A stretch of 64,000 nucleotides of DNA from Flavobacteriaceae bacterium (lineage in GTDB: Bacteria > Bacteroidota > Bacteroidia > Flavobacteriales > Flavobacteriaceae). The first letter of the stretch is position 1; each line of letters begins with the position of its first letter. The stretch is taken from positions 54,878-118,877 of the forward strand of contig CANGFO010000008.1 of the NCBI GenBank assembly GCA_947453195.1, in the 5' to 3' direction. This document shows, piece after piece, positions 27,787-37,966 of this stretch. The notes below the pieces were generated by a model. The model was not told the origin of the DNA. It made no database searches and worked only from the letters and a program-made list of their open reading frames with translations. The position numbers were made by a program, and so were the translations under genes.

Positions 27787-29592
27787 CTAGTGGTGTAATT
27801 CTTCTTCACCTGGTTTCATTGGAACGTTTTGAGGAACAAAATCTTCATCATGTCCTGGCTTACTATAATCGTAAGGCCATCTATGAACTTCAGGAATTTC
27901 TCCAGGCCAGTTACCGTGAATGTGCTCAACTGGAGCAGTCCACTCTAAAGTATTAGATCTCCATGGATTTTGAACTGTTTTCTTTCCGTAGAAAATACTA
28001 CTAAAGAAGTTGTATAAAAATACTAATTGGAAAACCCCGCCTATGATTGCAAATGAAGTGATTACCACATTCACATCTTGTAAATCATCAAATAATGGGA
28101 AGTTTGTGTTTTCATAATATCTTCTTGGAAGACCTGCCATTCCAATAAAGTGCATTGGGAAAAATACTCCATAAGCACAAATTGCAGTTACCCAAAAGTG
28201 AACATAACCTAACGTTTTGTTTAACATTCTTCCGAACATTTTAGGGAACCAGTGGTAGATTCCTGCGAACATTCCGTAAAGAGCAGAAATACCCATTACT
28301 AAGTGGAAATGCGCTACAACAAAATACGTATCGTGAACATTAATATCTAAAGTACTATCTCCTAAGATAATTCCTGTTAAACCTCCAGTGATGAAAGTAG
28401 AAACTAATCCGATAGAAAATAACATTGCAGGATTTAATTGCAAGTTACCTTTCCATAAAGTAGTAATATAGTTAAATGCTTTTACAGCCGATGGGATTGC
28501 AATTAATAAGGTTGTAAATGTAAATACCGAACCTAAGAACGGATTCATTCCTGAAATAAACATGTGGTGACCCCATACAATTGTTGACAAGAATGCAATT
28601 GCAAGAATTGACATAATCATCGCTCTGTATCCAAAGATTGGTTTTCGTGAATTAGTTGCAATTACTTCAGAAGTAATTCCTAATGCAGGTAAAAGAATGA
28701 TGTATACTTCAGGGTGACCTAAGAACCAGAATAAGTGTTCGAATAATACTGGAGAACCGCCTTGATAATTTAATACTTCACCAGCTAAATAAATATCCGA
28801 TAAGAAGAAAGAAGTACCAAAACTTCTATCCATTATTAATAATAATGCAGCAGACAATAATACAGGGAATGAAATAACTCCAATGATTGCTGTTACAAAG
28901 AAAGCCCAAATTGTAAGTGGCATTCTTGTTAAAGACATTCCTTTTGTTCTTAAATTGATTACAGTTACTATATAATTTAAAGATCCTAATAAAGAAGCCG
29001 CTATGAATATTGCCATTGAAACCAACCATAAAGTCATACCCATTCCTGATCCAGAAATAGCTTGAGGTAAGGCACTTAATGGAGGGTATATTGTCCATCC
29101 TGCAGAAGCTGGTCCCGACTCTACAAATAAAGAACTTACCATTACTACACTTGATAAAAAGAATAACCAATAAGAAACCATATTCAAAAATCCAGAAGCC
29201 ATATCTCGAGCTCCTAGCTGTAATGGAATTAATAAGTTACTAAAGGTACCACTCAGTGCGGCCGTAAGTACAAAAAACACCATTATCGTTCCGTGAATAG
29301 TAATCAAAGACAAGTAAGCTTCGTTAGTCATCACTCCACCTGGTGCCATTTTTTCTCCTAAAAAGAAACTAAAAACTTTAAAAGATTGTTCTGGCCAAGC
29401 TAATTGAAGTCTAAAAAGCAAAGACATTCCAACACCAATAATTCCCATAAAAATACCTGTAAGCAAGTATTGTTTAGCAATCATTTTGTGGTCTATACTA
29501 AATATATACTTAGTAATAAACGTGTCTTTATGGTGGTGTTCGTGGTGATCGTCGTGGTGATCTATTGCGTGATTATCGTGTGCGTGACTCAT
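27787..29592 (-). CDS. coxA: Cytochrome c oxidase subunit I
   Basis: This is the catalytic haem-copper subunit reducing O2 to water. The 601-residue protein has about twelve membrane segments, the GHPEVYI motif with the cross-linked His-Tyr pair of A-type oxidases, the HH copper ligands (WGHHMF) and HFHLVMG carrying the haem ligands. A His-rich N-terminus (HAHDNHAIDHHDDHHEHHH) precedes the first segment and could bind metal. It is the last gene of the act/cox operon, 25 nt after coxB. Subunit III is not in this window. Confidence 0.97.
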   Translation of the reverse strand: MSHAHDNHAIDHHDDHHEHHHKDTFITKYIFSIDHKMIAKQYLLTGIFMGIIGVGMSLLFRLQLAWPEQSFKVFSFFLGEKMAPGGVMTNEAYLSLITIHGTIMVFFVLTAALSGTFSNLLIPLQLGARDMASGFLNMVSYWLFFLSSVVMVSSLFVESGPASAGWTIYPPLSALPQAISGSGMGMTLWLVSMAIFIAASLLGSLNYIVTVINLRTKGMSLTRMPLTIWAFFVTAIIGVISFPVLLSAALLLIMDRSFGTSFFLSDIYLAGEVLNYQGGSPVLFEHLFWFLGHPEVYIILLPALGITSEVIATNSRKPIFGYRAMIMSILAIAFLSTIVWGHHMFISGMNPFLGSVFTFTTLLIAIPSAVKAFNYITTLWKGNLQLNPAMLFSIGLVSTFITGGLTGIILGDSTLDINVHDTYFVVAHFHLVMGISALYGMFAGIYHWFPKMFGRMLNKTLGYVHFWVTAICAYGVFFPMHFIGMAGLPRRYYENTNFPLFDDLQDVNVVITSFAIIGGVFQLVFLYNFFSSIFYGKKTVQNPWRSNTLEWTAPVEHIHGNWPGEIPEVHRWPYDYSKPGHDEDFVPQNVPMKPGEEELHH

Positions 29593-29617
29593 AGTATATA
29601 AAATATATTATTTTTTA

Positions 29618-30796
29618 TTATTTCATTGTTGCTACTGCAACTACTGTAGTATCTTTTTTAACAGAAGTTGTATCTTTAATAGCCGGATTTTTTTCAGCAT
29701 CTTTAGCTGCTTGCTCTTCTTTAGCAGCATCTTTCACAGCTTGCACTAAAGTTGTTTTTTCAGATAACCATTTTTTGTAATCTTCTGGCGTATCTACAAC
29801 TATTTTCATTTGCATGTTATAGTGAGAAGCTCCACAAATTTTATTACATAATAATAAGAAATCGAAAGTATACGGATCTAAAGCTGTTTTACCTTCAGCA
29901 ACTAATGCTTTGCTATTTTCTTCTCTTATTTTATTAATGTTAGCAACTTTCTCAATCATTTCAGGAGTTTCTCTCATCTCTGCAGTAGTAATTGATGGAG
30001 TGAAAGCAAACTGAGTTACCATACCAGGAACACAGTTCATTTGTGCTCTAAAGTGAGGCATGTACATTGAGTGAAGTACATCTTGAGAACGTATTTTGAA
30101 TATAACTTTCTTTCCTTTAGGAAGGTGTAATTCATCTGAAATAAAGTCGTCTTGTGCATTCGGATCAGCTAAATCTACTCCAAGTGCATTAACACCTTCA
30201 ATTAAACGAACGTTGGCTTTTCCTAGTACATTATCTTCTCCAGAATATCTAGCAGTCCATTTAAATTGTTGTGCATAAATTTCGATAACGATAGGTTTTT
30301 CTACTTTTTCATTAACGAACATAATATCATTCCATGTAAATAATCCGAAGAAAATTAATACTGCTAGTACAATAGCAGGAATAGAACTCCAAATGAACTC
30401 TAATTTATTGTTGTCAGAAAAGTACGTTGCAACTTGACCTTTTCTTCCACGGTATTTAAATGCAAAATAGTGTAGTAATGCTTGAGTAATAAATTGAACT
30501 GTAAAAATAAGAATCATTGAGATCCACATTAATTGATCCACTTCTTTACCATGCACGGATGCAGCATTACTCATTAAAGGTAATTTACCATAATATGCAA
30601 AACAATATATAGTTATTACATAAATGAAACCTAAAAAGGCAAACATTAAGTAACCATTTACTTTATTGTCGTTATCGTCAGCCACAAGAGATTCGTCTCC
30701 CTTTTTACCAACTTGAGTTAAGTCGAAAATTTTAGTTAGTTGCCATAATGCAACTGATAATAAAACTAAAACAAGAATTACTAATAAACTCGTCAT
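29618..30796 (-). CDS. coxB: Cytochrome c oxidase subunit II
   Basis: This subunit takes electrons at its CuA centre and passes them to subunit I. The protein has an N-terminal hydrophobic segment, two further membrane helices (about 95-115 and 135-160), and a cupredoxin domain with the CuA ligands in DVLHSMYMPHF and CNKICGASHYNMQMK. It ends in a low-complexity tail (about 350-392) rich in Ala, Lys and Thr whose DTTSVKKDTTV segment resembles one in ActF. No cytochrome c domain is fused, so electrons probably come from a separate cytochrome or directly from the complex III subunits. Confidence 0.95.
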   Translation of the reverse strand: MTSLLVILVLVLLSVALWQLTKIFDLTQVGKKGDESLVADDNDNKVNGYLMFAFLGFIYVITIYCFAYYGKLPLMSNAASVHGKEVDQLMWISMILIFTVQFITQALLHYFAFKYRGRKGQVATYFSDNNKLEFIWSSIPAIVLAVLIFFGLFTWNDIMFVNEKVEKPIVIEIYAQQFKWTARYSGEDNVLGKANVRLIEGVNALGVDLADPNAQDDFISDELHLPKGKKVIFKIRSQDVLHSMYMPHFRAQMNCVPGMVTQFAFTPSITTAEMRETPEMIEKVANINKIREENSKALVAEGKTALDPYTFDFLLLCNKICGASHYNMQMKIVVDTPEDYKKWLSEKTTLVQAVKDAAKEEQAAKDAEKNPAIKDTTSVKKDTTVVAVATMK

Positions 30797-30815
30797 TTGT
30801 TGTTTACTTTAAATA

Positions 30816-32300
30816 TTAATAATGAAAATGTTTACTTTCTTCTATAAATGGGTTGCGTTTTGGCGTAAGTGGTGCTTTAGTTAAAGCAGTAAATACAACG
30901 AAAATAAACAATCCTAAAAAGAATAAAACAGATGAAATTTCTGATACACCAATAAACCATTGGTCTCCAACTGTAGCTGGCATAACCATATTAAAGAAAT
31001 CAATATAGTGACCACATAAAATTACAACACCTGCACCAACGATGATTGGAGCTACACGTTTGAAATCAGTATTGATAAGAACTAATATAGGGAATACAAA
31101 GTTCATAACAACAGCACCCCAAAATGGTAATGTGTACACATCTATTCTTGTTTTAAAGTAAGTAATCTCCTCTGGAATATTAGCATACCATATCAACATG
31201 AATTGAGAGAACCATAAGTAAGTCCAGAATACACTAAATCCAAACATGAATTTAGATAAATCATGGACATGACTAGAATTTACATGTTCTAAATATCCTT
31301 TAGATTTTAAGTATAAAGTTACCATTGAAATTGTTGTAATAGCACTTACAAAGAAACTTGCAAATACATACCATCCAAATAAGGTACTGAACCAATGTGG
31401 ATCAAAAGACATCAACCAATCCCATGCCATAATAGATTCTGAAACAATAAAGAACACTAAGAATCCTGCAGATAATTTAAAGTTCTTTTTGTAGAAAGTA
31501 TTGTCGCTAGCCTCATCTTGAGCTAAACAATTTTTTCTAGAAATATAACGGTATAAATTCCATCCTAATAAAAAGATAGCAGCTCTAGAAATCCAGAAAG
31601 CAAAATTTAAATATCCCGATTTTCCTGCTATGATTTCATCATAATTTGGATTTCCTTTTTCGGTAATTCCTTTAGCCATCCAAGCAAATAAATGATTTGA
31701 TTCAAATAAATGAGTTCCAGTTACAACTAATAGTAAAAAGAAAATCACTGAACCTACAGGTAAATAAGCCGTAATACCTTGCATTACTCTAAATAATACT
31801 GGTGACCAACCTGCTTGAGCAACTTGTTGTATTGCATAAAACGCAAGTACTCCTAGTGAAATTAACATAAAGAAAATACAAGCAATATATAATGCAGCCC
31901 ATGGCTTGTTTTGTAATTGATGTAAAACATGCTCGGCATGCTCTTCTTTTTCTTTAGCTAGTTCTTCTGCGTTTTCTTTTGGAGTTTCTACTTTTTCAAC
32001 TGCTACTGCAGCTGTTTTTGTAGTATCTTCAACAGCAACTAAAGTATCTTTAGCTACAGATGTAGTGTCATTTGTTGCAACTGCTTCTACTGGTGTAGCT
32101 TCTTCTGTTGGCATAGCAACAGCTTTAGCATCTTCTTTTACTGCTTCTGCTTTAGGAGCTTCATGATGACTACCCGCAATAATTGCTTCTGCTTCTTCTA
32201 CAGTTTTTGGCGCAGCTAAAAACCCGTACACAATCCCTACAAATCCTAAGGCCATTAGAATAAGTGCTGTGGTTTTTAATTTTTTTGAAAATGTATACAT
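30816..32300 (-). CDS. actF: Alternative complex III subunit ActF (quinone-binding membrane subunit)
   Basis: ActF is a polytopic subunit related to ActC that helps form the quinol site. The protein has a first hydrophobic helix (about residues 10-28), then about 100 residues of Ala/Glu/Lys/Thr-rich low complexity, then about nine more membrane helices. The start at 32300 (MYTFSKKLK, 494 residues) is preferred to an in-frame ATG 24 nt upstream that lies 4 nt after actE. The insert between the first and second helix is the unusual part. Confidence 0.92.
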   Translation of the reverse strand: MYTFSKKLKTTALILMALGFVGIVYGFLAAPKTVEEAEAIIAGSHHEAPKAEAVKEDAKAVAMPTEEATPVEAVATNDTTSVAKDTLVAVEDTTKTAAVAVEKVETPKENAEELAKEKEEHAEHVLHQLQNKPWAALYIACIFFMLISLGVLAFYAIQQVAQAGWSPVLFRVMQGITAYLPVGSVIFFLLLVVTGTHLFESNHLFAWMAKGITEKGNPNYDEIIAGKSGYLNFAFWISRAAIFLLGWNLYRYISRKNCLAQDEASDNTFYKKNFKLSAGFLVFFIVSESIMAWDWLMSFDPHWFSTLFGWYVFASFFVSAITTISMVTLYLKSKGYLEHVNSSHVHDLSKFMFGFSVFWTYLWFSQFMLIWYANIPEEITYFKTRIDVYTLPFWGAVVMNFVFPILVLINTDFKRVAPIIVGAGVVILCGHYIDFFNMVMPATVGDQWFIGVSEISSVLFFLGLFIFVVFTALTKAPLTPKRNPFIEESKHFHY

Positions 32301-32327
32301 ATCTATAAGAATCTGTTTGTTCAAGTA

Positions 32328-32891
32328 TTATAATTGTCCTTTAAGTTGCATTACATAGGCTGCAACCATCCAACGCTCTTGTTGGTTTAATTGATTAGCG
32401 TATGAACCCATTGAATTTAATCCGTAATTAATTACATGATTAATACTTCCTTCATTAATAACTCTGTCAGCATAACTAGGAACTCCCAAGAATTTACCTT
32501 GTTTAACTAAATTTCCTTTACCATCACCTGCAGTACCATGACAAATTGCACAATAGATTTCAAAAAGCTCTTGAGCTTTTTTCATGTCAATTTTAGAATG
32601 ATCTAATGGTGAAGGTAAATTAGCTGCTTTAACAGCGTTGTAAGCTTCTGGAGTATTTGGATATTCATAAGGAACATAACCTCTTTTAATAGTTCCTACT
32701 GGAGGCAATTGTCCTTCTTTTCCGTGTAAACCAGTTGGAGAATTAAATGCTGTAGACTCTGAATAGGTTTCATAAGCAACCGATTCATACATGTTAGGCA
32801 TGTATTGATAATTAGGTGCTCCATTATCCTTACAAGAAGAAAAGGAAATCACAATTCCTAATACTAATGTTATTTTTAATAAACTTTTCAT
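32328..32891 (-). CDS. actE: Alternative complex III subunit ActE (monohaem cytochrome c lipoprotein)
   Basis: This 187-residue protein has a lipoprotein signal (FSSC, Cys20) and a single haem c site CAICH at 114-118, with a Met ligand probably in the C-terminal half (NSMGSYANQL). It is the small cytochrome subunit of alternative complex III, taking electrons on towards the oxidase. It lies 6 nt after actD in the operon. Confidence 0.93.
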   Translation of the reverse strand: MKSLLKITLVLGIVISFSSCKDNGAPNYQYMPNMYESVAYETYSESTAFNSPTGLHGKEGQLPPVGTIKRGYVPYEYPNTPEAYNAVKAANLPSPLDHSKIDMKKAQELFEIYCAICHGTAGDGKGNLVKQGKFLGVPSYADRVINEGSINHVINYGLNSMGSYANQLNQQERWMVAAYVMQLKGQL

Positions 32892-32897
32892 GTCTGT

Positions 32898-33425
32898 TTA
32901 GTTCTTTTCAATTACTTTAACTTCAACTGCCCCTGTACCTTTTAAGAAAGAAGTTAATTCTTCTTCATTATCATTAACAGCAACTTCCATTAAGAAGTGG
33001 TCATCAGTAGTTCTTACATCTGGGTTTTCTGCTTGTTTAAATGGCCACAATTTACTTCTCATATAAAAAGTAATAACCATTAAGTGAGCTGCGAAAAATA
33101 CAGTCATCTCAAACATAACAGGCACGAATGCTGGCATGTTTTGAATGTAACTCATGCTTGGTTTTCCACCAATATCTTGAGGCCAATCTTGAATCATGAT
33201 AAAATCCATCATAGTAGTAGCTACTGTAAGACCAATACATCCGTAGATGAAAGCACAAATAGCTAATCGTGTTGATGGTAAACCCATTGCTTTATCCAAT
33301 CCGTGAACCGGAAACGGAGTAAATACTTCTTCAATATGATGGTGCGCTTTTCTGGTTTGCTTTACAGCATCCATTAAAATATCATCATCATTGTATATAG
33401 CGTGTATAAATTTATTACTACTCAT
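32898..33425 (-). CDS. actD: Alternative complex III subunit ActD (DUF3341)
   Basis: This 175-residue membrane subunit has the family start (HAIYNDDDILMDAVKQTR), the conserved FPVHGLDKAMGL segment, and two membrane helices (about 72-95 and 118-140). DUF3341 proteins are structural subunits of alternative complex III. It follows actC after 8 nt. Confidence 0.93.
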   Translation of the reverse strand: MSSNKFIHAIYNDDDILMDAVKQTRKAHHHIEEVFTPFPVHGLDKAMGLPSTRLAICAFIYGCIGLTVATTMMDFIMIQDWPQDIGGKPSMSYIQNMPAFVPVMFEMTVFFAAHLMVITFYMRSKLWPFKQAENPDVRTTDDHFLMEVAVNDNEEELTSFLKGTGAVEVKVIEKN

Positions 33426-33433
33426 AACAACTA

Positions 33434-34837
33434 TTAATGTTTATCTGAATGATTATTGTTTTCTCTTTCTCTTTTGTAATTTTCTCCAGATGATTTCAAG
33501 ATTGTTTTTACCTCTGCTTGAGCAATCACTGGGAAAGTTCTAGCATATAATAAGAACAATACAAAGAAGAAACCAATTGTACCTGTAAAAATACCGATAT
33601 CAATAAATGTAGGAGAGAACATTGTCCATGAAGATGGAAGGTAATCTCTGTGTAAAGAGGTAACGATAATTACAAAACGCTCAAACCACATACCAATATT
33701 TACCACGATTGAGATGATAAATGAGAACATGATACTAGTTCTTAATTTTTTAGACCACATAAATTGTGGAGAGAATACGTTACAAGTCATCATTGACCAA
33801 TATGCCCACCAGTAAGGTCCTGTTGCTCTGTTTAAGAAAGCATATTGTTCGTATTCAACACCAGAGTACCATGCTACAAATAATTCTGTAATATATGCAA
33901 CCCCAACGATAGAACCTGTAATCATGATTACAATGTTCATTAATTCGATATGTTGAATAGTGATGTAAGCTTCAAGATTAGATACTTTTCTCATGATGAT
34001 TAACAAGGTGTTTACCATTGCAAATCCTGAGAATACCGCTCCAGCAACGAAGTATGGAGGGAAAATTGTGGTATGCCATCCTGGTACTACCGAAGTAGCA
34101 AAGTCCATAGATACGATAGTATGTACAGAAAGTACTAGTGGAGTAGCTAAACCTGCAAGTACTAAAGATACTTCTTCAAAACGTTGCCAATCTTTAGCTC
34201 TACCGCTCCATCCAAAACTTAAAATAGAATAGATTCTTTTTGTAAATGGAGTTACTGCTCTATCTCTTAACATAGCAAAATCAGGAAGTAAACCAGTCCA
34301 CCAGAATACTAATGATACTGAAAGGTACGTTGAAATTGCAAATACGTCCCAAAGTAATGGCGAGTTAAAGTTAACCCAAAGTGAACCAAATTGGTTAGGA
34401 ATTGGAACTACCCAATATGCCAACCATGGACGACCCATGTGGATAATTGGAAACAATCCTGCTTGCACTACCGAGAAGATAGTCATTGCTTCCGCAGAAC
34501 GGTTAATCGCCATTCTCCATCTTTGACGGAAAAGTAAAAGTACGGCAGAAATTAAGGTTCCTGCGTGACCAATACCAACCCACCAAACGAAATTTGTAAT
34601 ATCCCAAGCCCATCCTACTGTTTTGTTTAGTCCCCAAGAACCAATACCAGTAGATATAGTATAAACGATACAACCTATTCCCCAAAGGAAAGCTGCTAAT
34701 GCGATTGAAAAAACGGTCCACCATTGTTTGTTTGCTCTACCTTCAACTGGGGCAGCAACATCTACAGTCACATCGTGATAATTTTTATCACCTATAACTA
34801 ATGGTTTTCTAATGGGTGCTTCGTAGTGAGACGACAT
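33434..34837 (-). CDS. actC: Alternative complex III subunit ActC (NrfD/PsrC-like)
   Basis: ActC is a ten-helix membrane subunit of the NrfD/PsrC family and is taken to carry the main menaquinol oxidation site. The 467-residue protein has family segments GIGCIVYTISTGIGSWGLN, WWVGIGHAGTLISAVLLLFRQ and WRMAINRSAEAMTIF near the start, and ends in a charged tail. The order after actB and before actD is the standard ACIII arrangement. Confidence 0.96.
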   Translation of the reverse strand: MSSHYEAPIRKPLVIGDKNYHDVTVDVAAPVEGRANKQWWTVFSIALAAFLWGIGCIVYTISTGIGSWGLNKTVGWAWDITNFVWWVGIGHAGTLISAVLLLFRQRWRMAINRSAEAMTIFSVVQAGLFPIIHMGRPWLAYWVVPIPNQFGSLWVNFNSPLLWDVFAISTYLSVSLVFWWTGLLPDFAMLRDRAVTPFTKRIYSILSFGWSGRAKDWQRFEEVSLVLAGLATPLVLSVHTIVSMDFATSVVPGWHTTIFPPYFVAGAVFSGFAMVNTLLIIMRKVSNLEAYITIQHIELMNIVIMITGSIVGVAYITELFVAWYSGVEYEQYAFLNRATGPYWWAYWSMMTCNVFSPQFMWSKKLRTSIMFSFIISIVVNIGMWFERFVIIVTSLHRDYLPSSWTMFSPTFIDIGIFTGTIGFFFVLFLLYARTFPVIAQAEVKTILKSSGENYKRERENNNHSDKH

Positions 34838-34873
34838 AATCCTTTATCTTGTTTCTTAATAATTCTTTTTATA

Positions 34874-37800
34874 CTAGGTATTTCTAACTTTTACGTGATA
34901 GAAAACGTTTGGTTTAGTTCCAACATGCTCTAATAAATGATACATTCTTTTGTCTTCAGATAACTTAGCAACATTAGATTCTTTATCATTTACATCTCCA
35001 AATTTCATTGCTCCAGAAGAACAAGCATTTGAACAAGCTGTTTGGAATTCACCATCTTTAATTTCTCTTCCATCTCGTTTTGCGTCAAGAATAGTTTTTT
35101 GTGTCATTTGGATACACATAGAACATTTTTCCATAACCCCACGAGAACGAACGTTTACATCTGGGTTGATAACCATACGACCTAAATCGTCGTTCATATG
35201 GTAATCAAACTCGCTGTTTTTATTGTATAAGAACCAGTTAAAACGACGAACTTTATACGGACAGTTGTTAGCGCAGTAACGAGTACCAACACATCTGTTG
35301 TATGCCATTTGGTTTTGACCTTGACGACCGTGAGAAGTTGCAGCAACTGGGCATACAGTTTCACATGGTGCGTGGTTACAATGTTGACACATTACTGGTT
35401 GGAAAGCCACTTGTGGATTGTCTGCAGGATGCTCCATGCTTCCAAATCCTCCTAATGAACCTTTATCTCCAAATAATCCGTCAAAGTTTTCTTTTTTCTC
35501 ATTATCTCCAGCAAAAGTATCTTCAGATGAATAGTATCTGTCAATACGCAACCAGTGCATATCACGACTTCTTCTTACCTCTGATTTACCCACTACTGGG
35601 ACATTATTTTCAGCATGACAAGCTATAACGCAAGCCCCACAACCTGTACAAGCATTTAAATCGATAGACAGGTTAAAGTGATGTCCGATTGAACGATCAA
35701 ATGATTCCCATAAATCTACTTTAGTAGCTTCTACTTCTTTGTGATCTAAGGAAACCATAGGAACTGGATTCCATTCTTTGGCGTCTTTAGTGTTGAAAAT
35801 TTCAAGTGTAGTTTCTCTAACGATGTCTCCTCTACCCATTAAAGTTTTTTGTGATTGAACACAAGCAAACTCATGCTCTCCACTTCCTTTAGTAAGTGTA
35901 GCCGATTGAACATTATTAAAGTTATTGTATAACAAGTACGCATTAACACCTACTTGCATTTCTTCTTTTAATGAAGCTTTTTTACCATATCCAAGCGCTA
36001 AACCTAAAGTTCCTTTTGCTTGTCCTGGTTGAACAATTACTGGTACATTTTCAAGTTTAACTCCATTAACTGTTAATGTAGCATAACTTCCGTTAAGACC
36101 ACCATTTGCAACAATTTTGTTTTCTAATTCTAATTTAGTTGCATCAGCTTGTGAAACAGTAACATAATTATCCCAAGATACTCTTGTAATTGGATCTGGA
36201 AATTCTTGTAACCATGGATTGTTAGCTTGTTGTCCGTCTCCTAAACCTGTTTTAGTATACAATACTAATTCGAAGTCTTTTGAAGGAGTCGCTTTTGCTA
36301 AAGCAGCAGCTGCACCACTATAATCAGCAGTACCACCTGCAATTGCAGTAGCTCCAGAAACAACTAATCCATCGTGTAACACTTTATTCCATGTACTTCC
36401 TGCAATATAAGAAGCAGCAGTAGCTTTTACATAATCATAATAAGTACCCGCAACACCATTCCAAGACATTAAAGCTTCTTGAAATTGTTTGGTATTGAAT
36501 AAAGGTCTGATAGTTGGTTGAACTAAAGAGTAAGTACCTTTAGTTAACGTATGGTCGTTCCAAGACTCTAAATAATGAGGAGCAGCAGCAGCTATTTTAA
36601 CTACTTCTGCAGTTTCATCTTCTTTAATAGAGAAAGCAACCGATGTTTTTACTTTTTTAAGACCCGCTACAAAAACGGTGCTGTTTGCTAAAGTATAAAC
36701 CGGATTTACACCACTCATAATTAATGTGTGAACTGAACCCGCATTCATATCTGCAACTAATTGCGCCATTTTTTCGTTAGATCCTTTACGAATCAATCTT
36801 GCTCCAGCTGTTGCTAATGCTTCGCTTTTAAGAACTTGATTAATTGCTAAGACTAATAACTGAGCGTTTTTATCTTGAATTCCAGAAACTAAAAGTCCTT
36901 TGGTTCCAGCAGCTTTCAACTGATTGGCAGCTTTTACAACTTCCGCTTCATTTTCTATCTTACCAGTAGCAACTGAAGAACCCGTAACTACATTGTATAT
37001 TTTAACTAATGCTTGTTTTTGATTTGCAACAGACATCGGCACTCTTTTATCAGCAGCAGCACCCGAAAGTGTCATGTTAGCTTCAAATTGAAAGTGCTTA
37101 GACATTTTACCTGCTTGAGGTACTCTCCCTTTTGCATATCCAGCATCATAGCTTCCACCTTGCCAATCTCCTAAGAAATCTGCATCAAGTGCAACTATTG
37201 TATTTGCTTTTGAAAAATCGTAATCTGCAAGTGCTCTTTCACCATAAACAACTTCGAAAGCATCTAAAGCAGCAGATTCAGATACAGCATCATAAACAAC
37301 ATGTTTTGCCGTTGGATTTTTTGCAATAAAATCTGCAATTAATCTTTCAGAAGATGGACTTGCTAGAGTATTCGTTAACAATACAACTTGTTTACCTTTA
37401 CTTTTAGCATCTGCTAAACTTGCTTTTATTGCAGCATCTACTTCGCTCCATGTAGCAGATTTAGCATCCATTTTAGGAGATTTAAGTCGCATGCTATCAT
37501 ATAATGACAATACAGAAGCGTGAACTCTTGCATTGGCAGCAAACTTAGATCCTTCAATAGTGTTGTTTTCAATTTTAATTGGACGACCTTCTCTTGTTTT
37601 TACTAAAAGGTTAGCAAAATCAAAACCATCAAACATAGTAGTTGCATAAAAATCTGCAACACCAGGAATGATTGTATCTGGCTGAACCACATAAGGAATT
37701 GATTTGTGAACTGGTCCTTCACAAGCAGCTAGCGAAGCAGCAGCTGTGGTAAAACCAACGTACTTTAAGAAATCACGACGAGTAGTTGATGAAGAAGCTA

Positions 37801-37933
37801 ATGAATCTTTATCTGAAAGAAAATCTGAAGTTGGAATTTCTTCAATAAATTCATTATTTCTTAGCGTCTCAACAATAGAACTATTTTCGTTTAGTTCCTC
37901 AACACTTTTCCAGTATTTTTTGTTAGATGACAT
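34874..37933 (-). CDS. actB: Alternative complex III subunit ActB (molybdopterin-oxidoreductase-like plus Fe-S domain)
   Basis: This 1019-residue protein combines a B1 region related to molybdopterin oxidoreductases (about 60-740) with a B2 ferredoxin-like region (about 760-1000) holding four Cys clusters: CTGCGACVIAC, CQHCNHAPCETVC, CVGTRYCANNC and CSMC with a later CSNAC. In known complexes the B1 part has no Mo cofactor. A twin-arginine signal (TTRRDFLKYVGF) near residue 52 is followed by AAC, a possible lipobox, so the subunit is exported folded. Confidence 0.96.
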   Translation of the reverse strand: MSSNKKYWKSVEELNENSSIVETLRNNEFIEEIPTSDFLSDKDSLASSSTTRRDFLKYVGFTTAAASLAACEGPVHKSIPYVVQPDTIIPGVADFYATTMFDGFDFANLLVKTREGRPIKIENNTIEGSKFAANARVHASVLSLYDSMRLKSPKMDAKSATWSEVDAAIKASLADAKSKGKQVVLLTNTLASPSSERLIADFIAKNPTAKHVVYDAVSESAALDAFEVVYGERALADYDFSKANTIVALDADFLGDWQGGSYDAGYAKGRVPQAGKMSKHFQFEANMTLSGAAADKRVPMSVANQKQALVKIYNVVTGSSVATGKIENEAEVVKAANQLKAAGTKGLLVSGIQDKNAQLLVLAINQVLKSEALATAGARLIRKGSNEKMAQLVADMNAGSVHTLIMSGVNPVYTLANSTVFVAGLKKVKTSVAFSIKEDETAEVVKIAAAAPHYLESWNDHTLTKGTYSLVQPTIRPLFNTKQFQEALMSWNGVAGTYYDYVKATAASYIAGSTWNKVLHDGLVVSGATAIAGGTADYSGAAAALAKATPSKDFELVLYTKTGLGDGQQANNPWLQEFPDPITRVSWDNYVTVSQADATKLELENKIVANGGLNGSYATLTVNGVKLENVPVIVQPGQAKGTLGLALGYGKKASLKEEMQVGVNAYLLYNNFNNVQSATLTKGSGEHEFACVQSQKTLMGRGDIVRETTLEIFNTKDAKEWNPVPMVSLDHKEVEATKVDLWESFDRSIGHHFNLSIDLNACTGCGACVIACHAENNVPVVGKSEVRRSRDMHWLRIDRYYSSEDTFAGDNEKKENFDGLFGDKGSLGGFGSMEHPADNPQVAFQPVMCQHCNHAPCETVCPVAATSHGRQGQNQMAYNRCVGTRYCANNCPYKVRRFNWFLYNKNSEFDYHMNDDLGRMVINPDVNVRSRGVMEKCSMCIQMTQKTILDAKRDGREIKDGEFQTACSNACSSGAMKFGDVNDKESNVAKLSEDKRMYHLLEHVGTKPNVFYHVKVRNT

Positions 37934-37966
37934 CGTATATATATATATTAGATCTTAATAATTTGA

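Noticed and set aside
28826..29170. Open frame within coxA on the same strand in another phase
   Set aside because: It lies wholly inside a clearly conserved oxidase gene and has no recognisable protein features.
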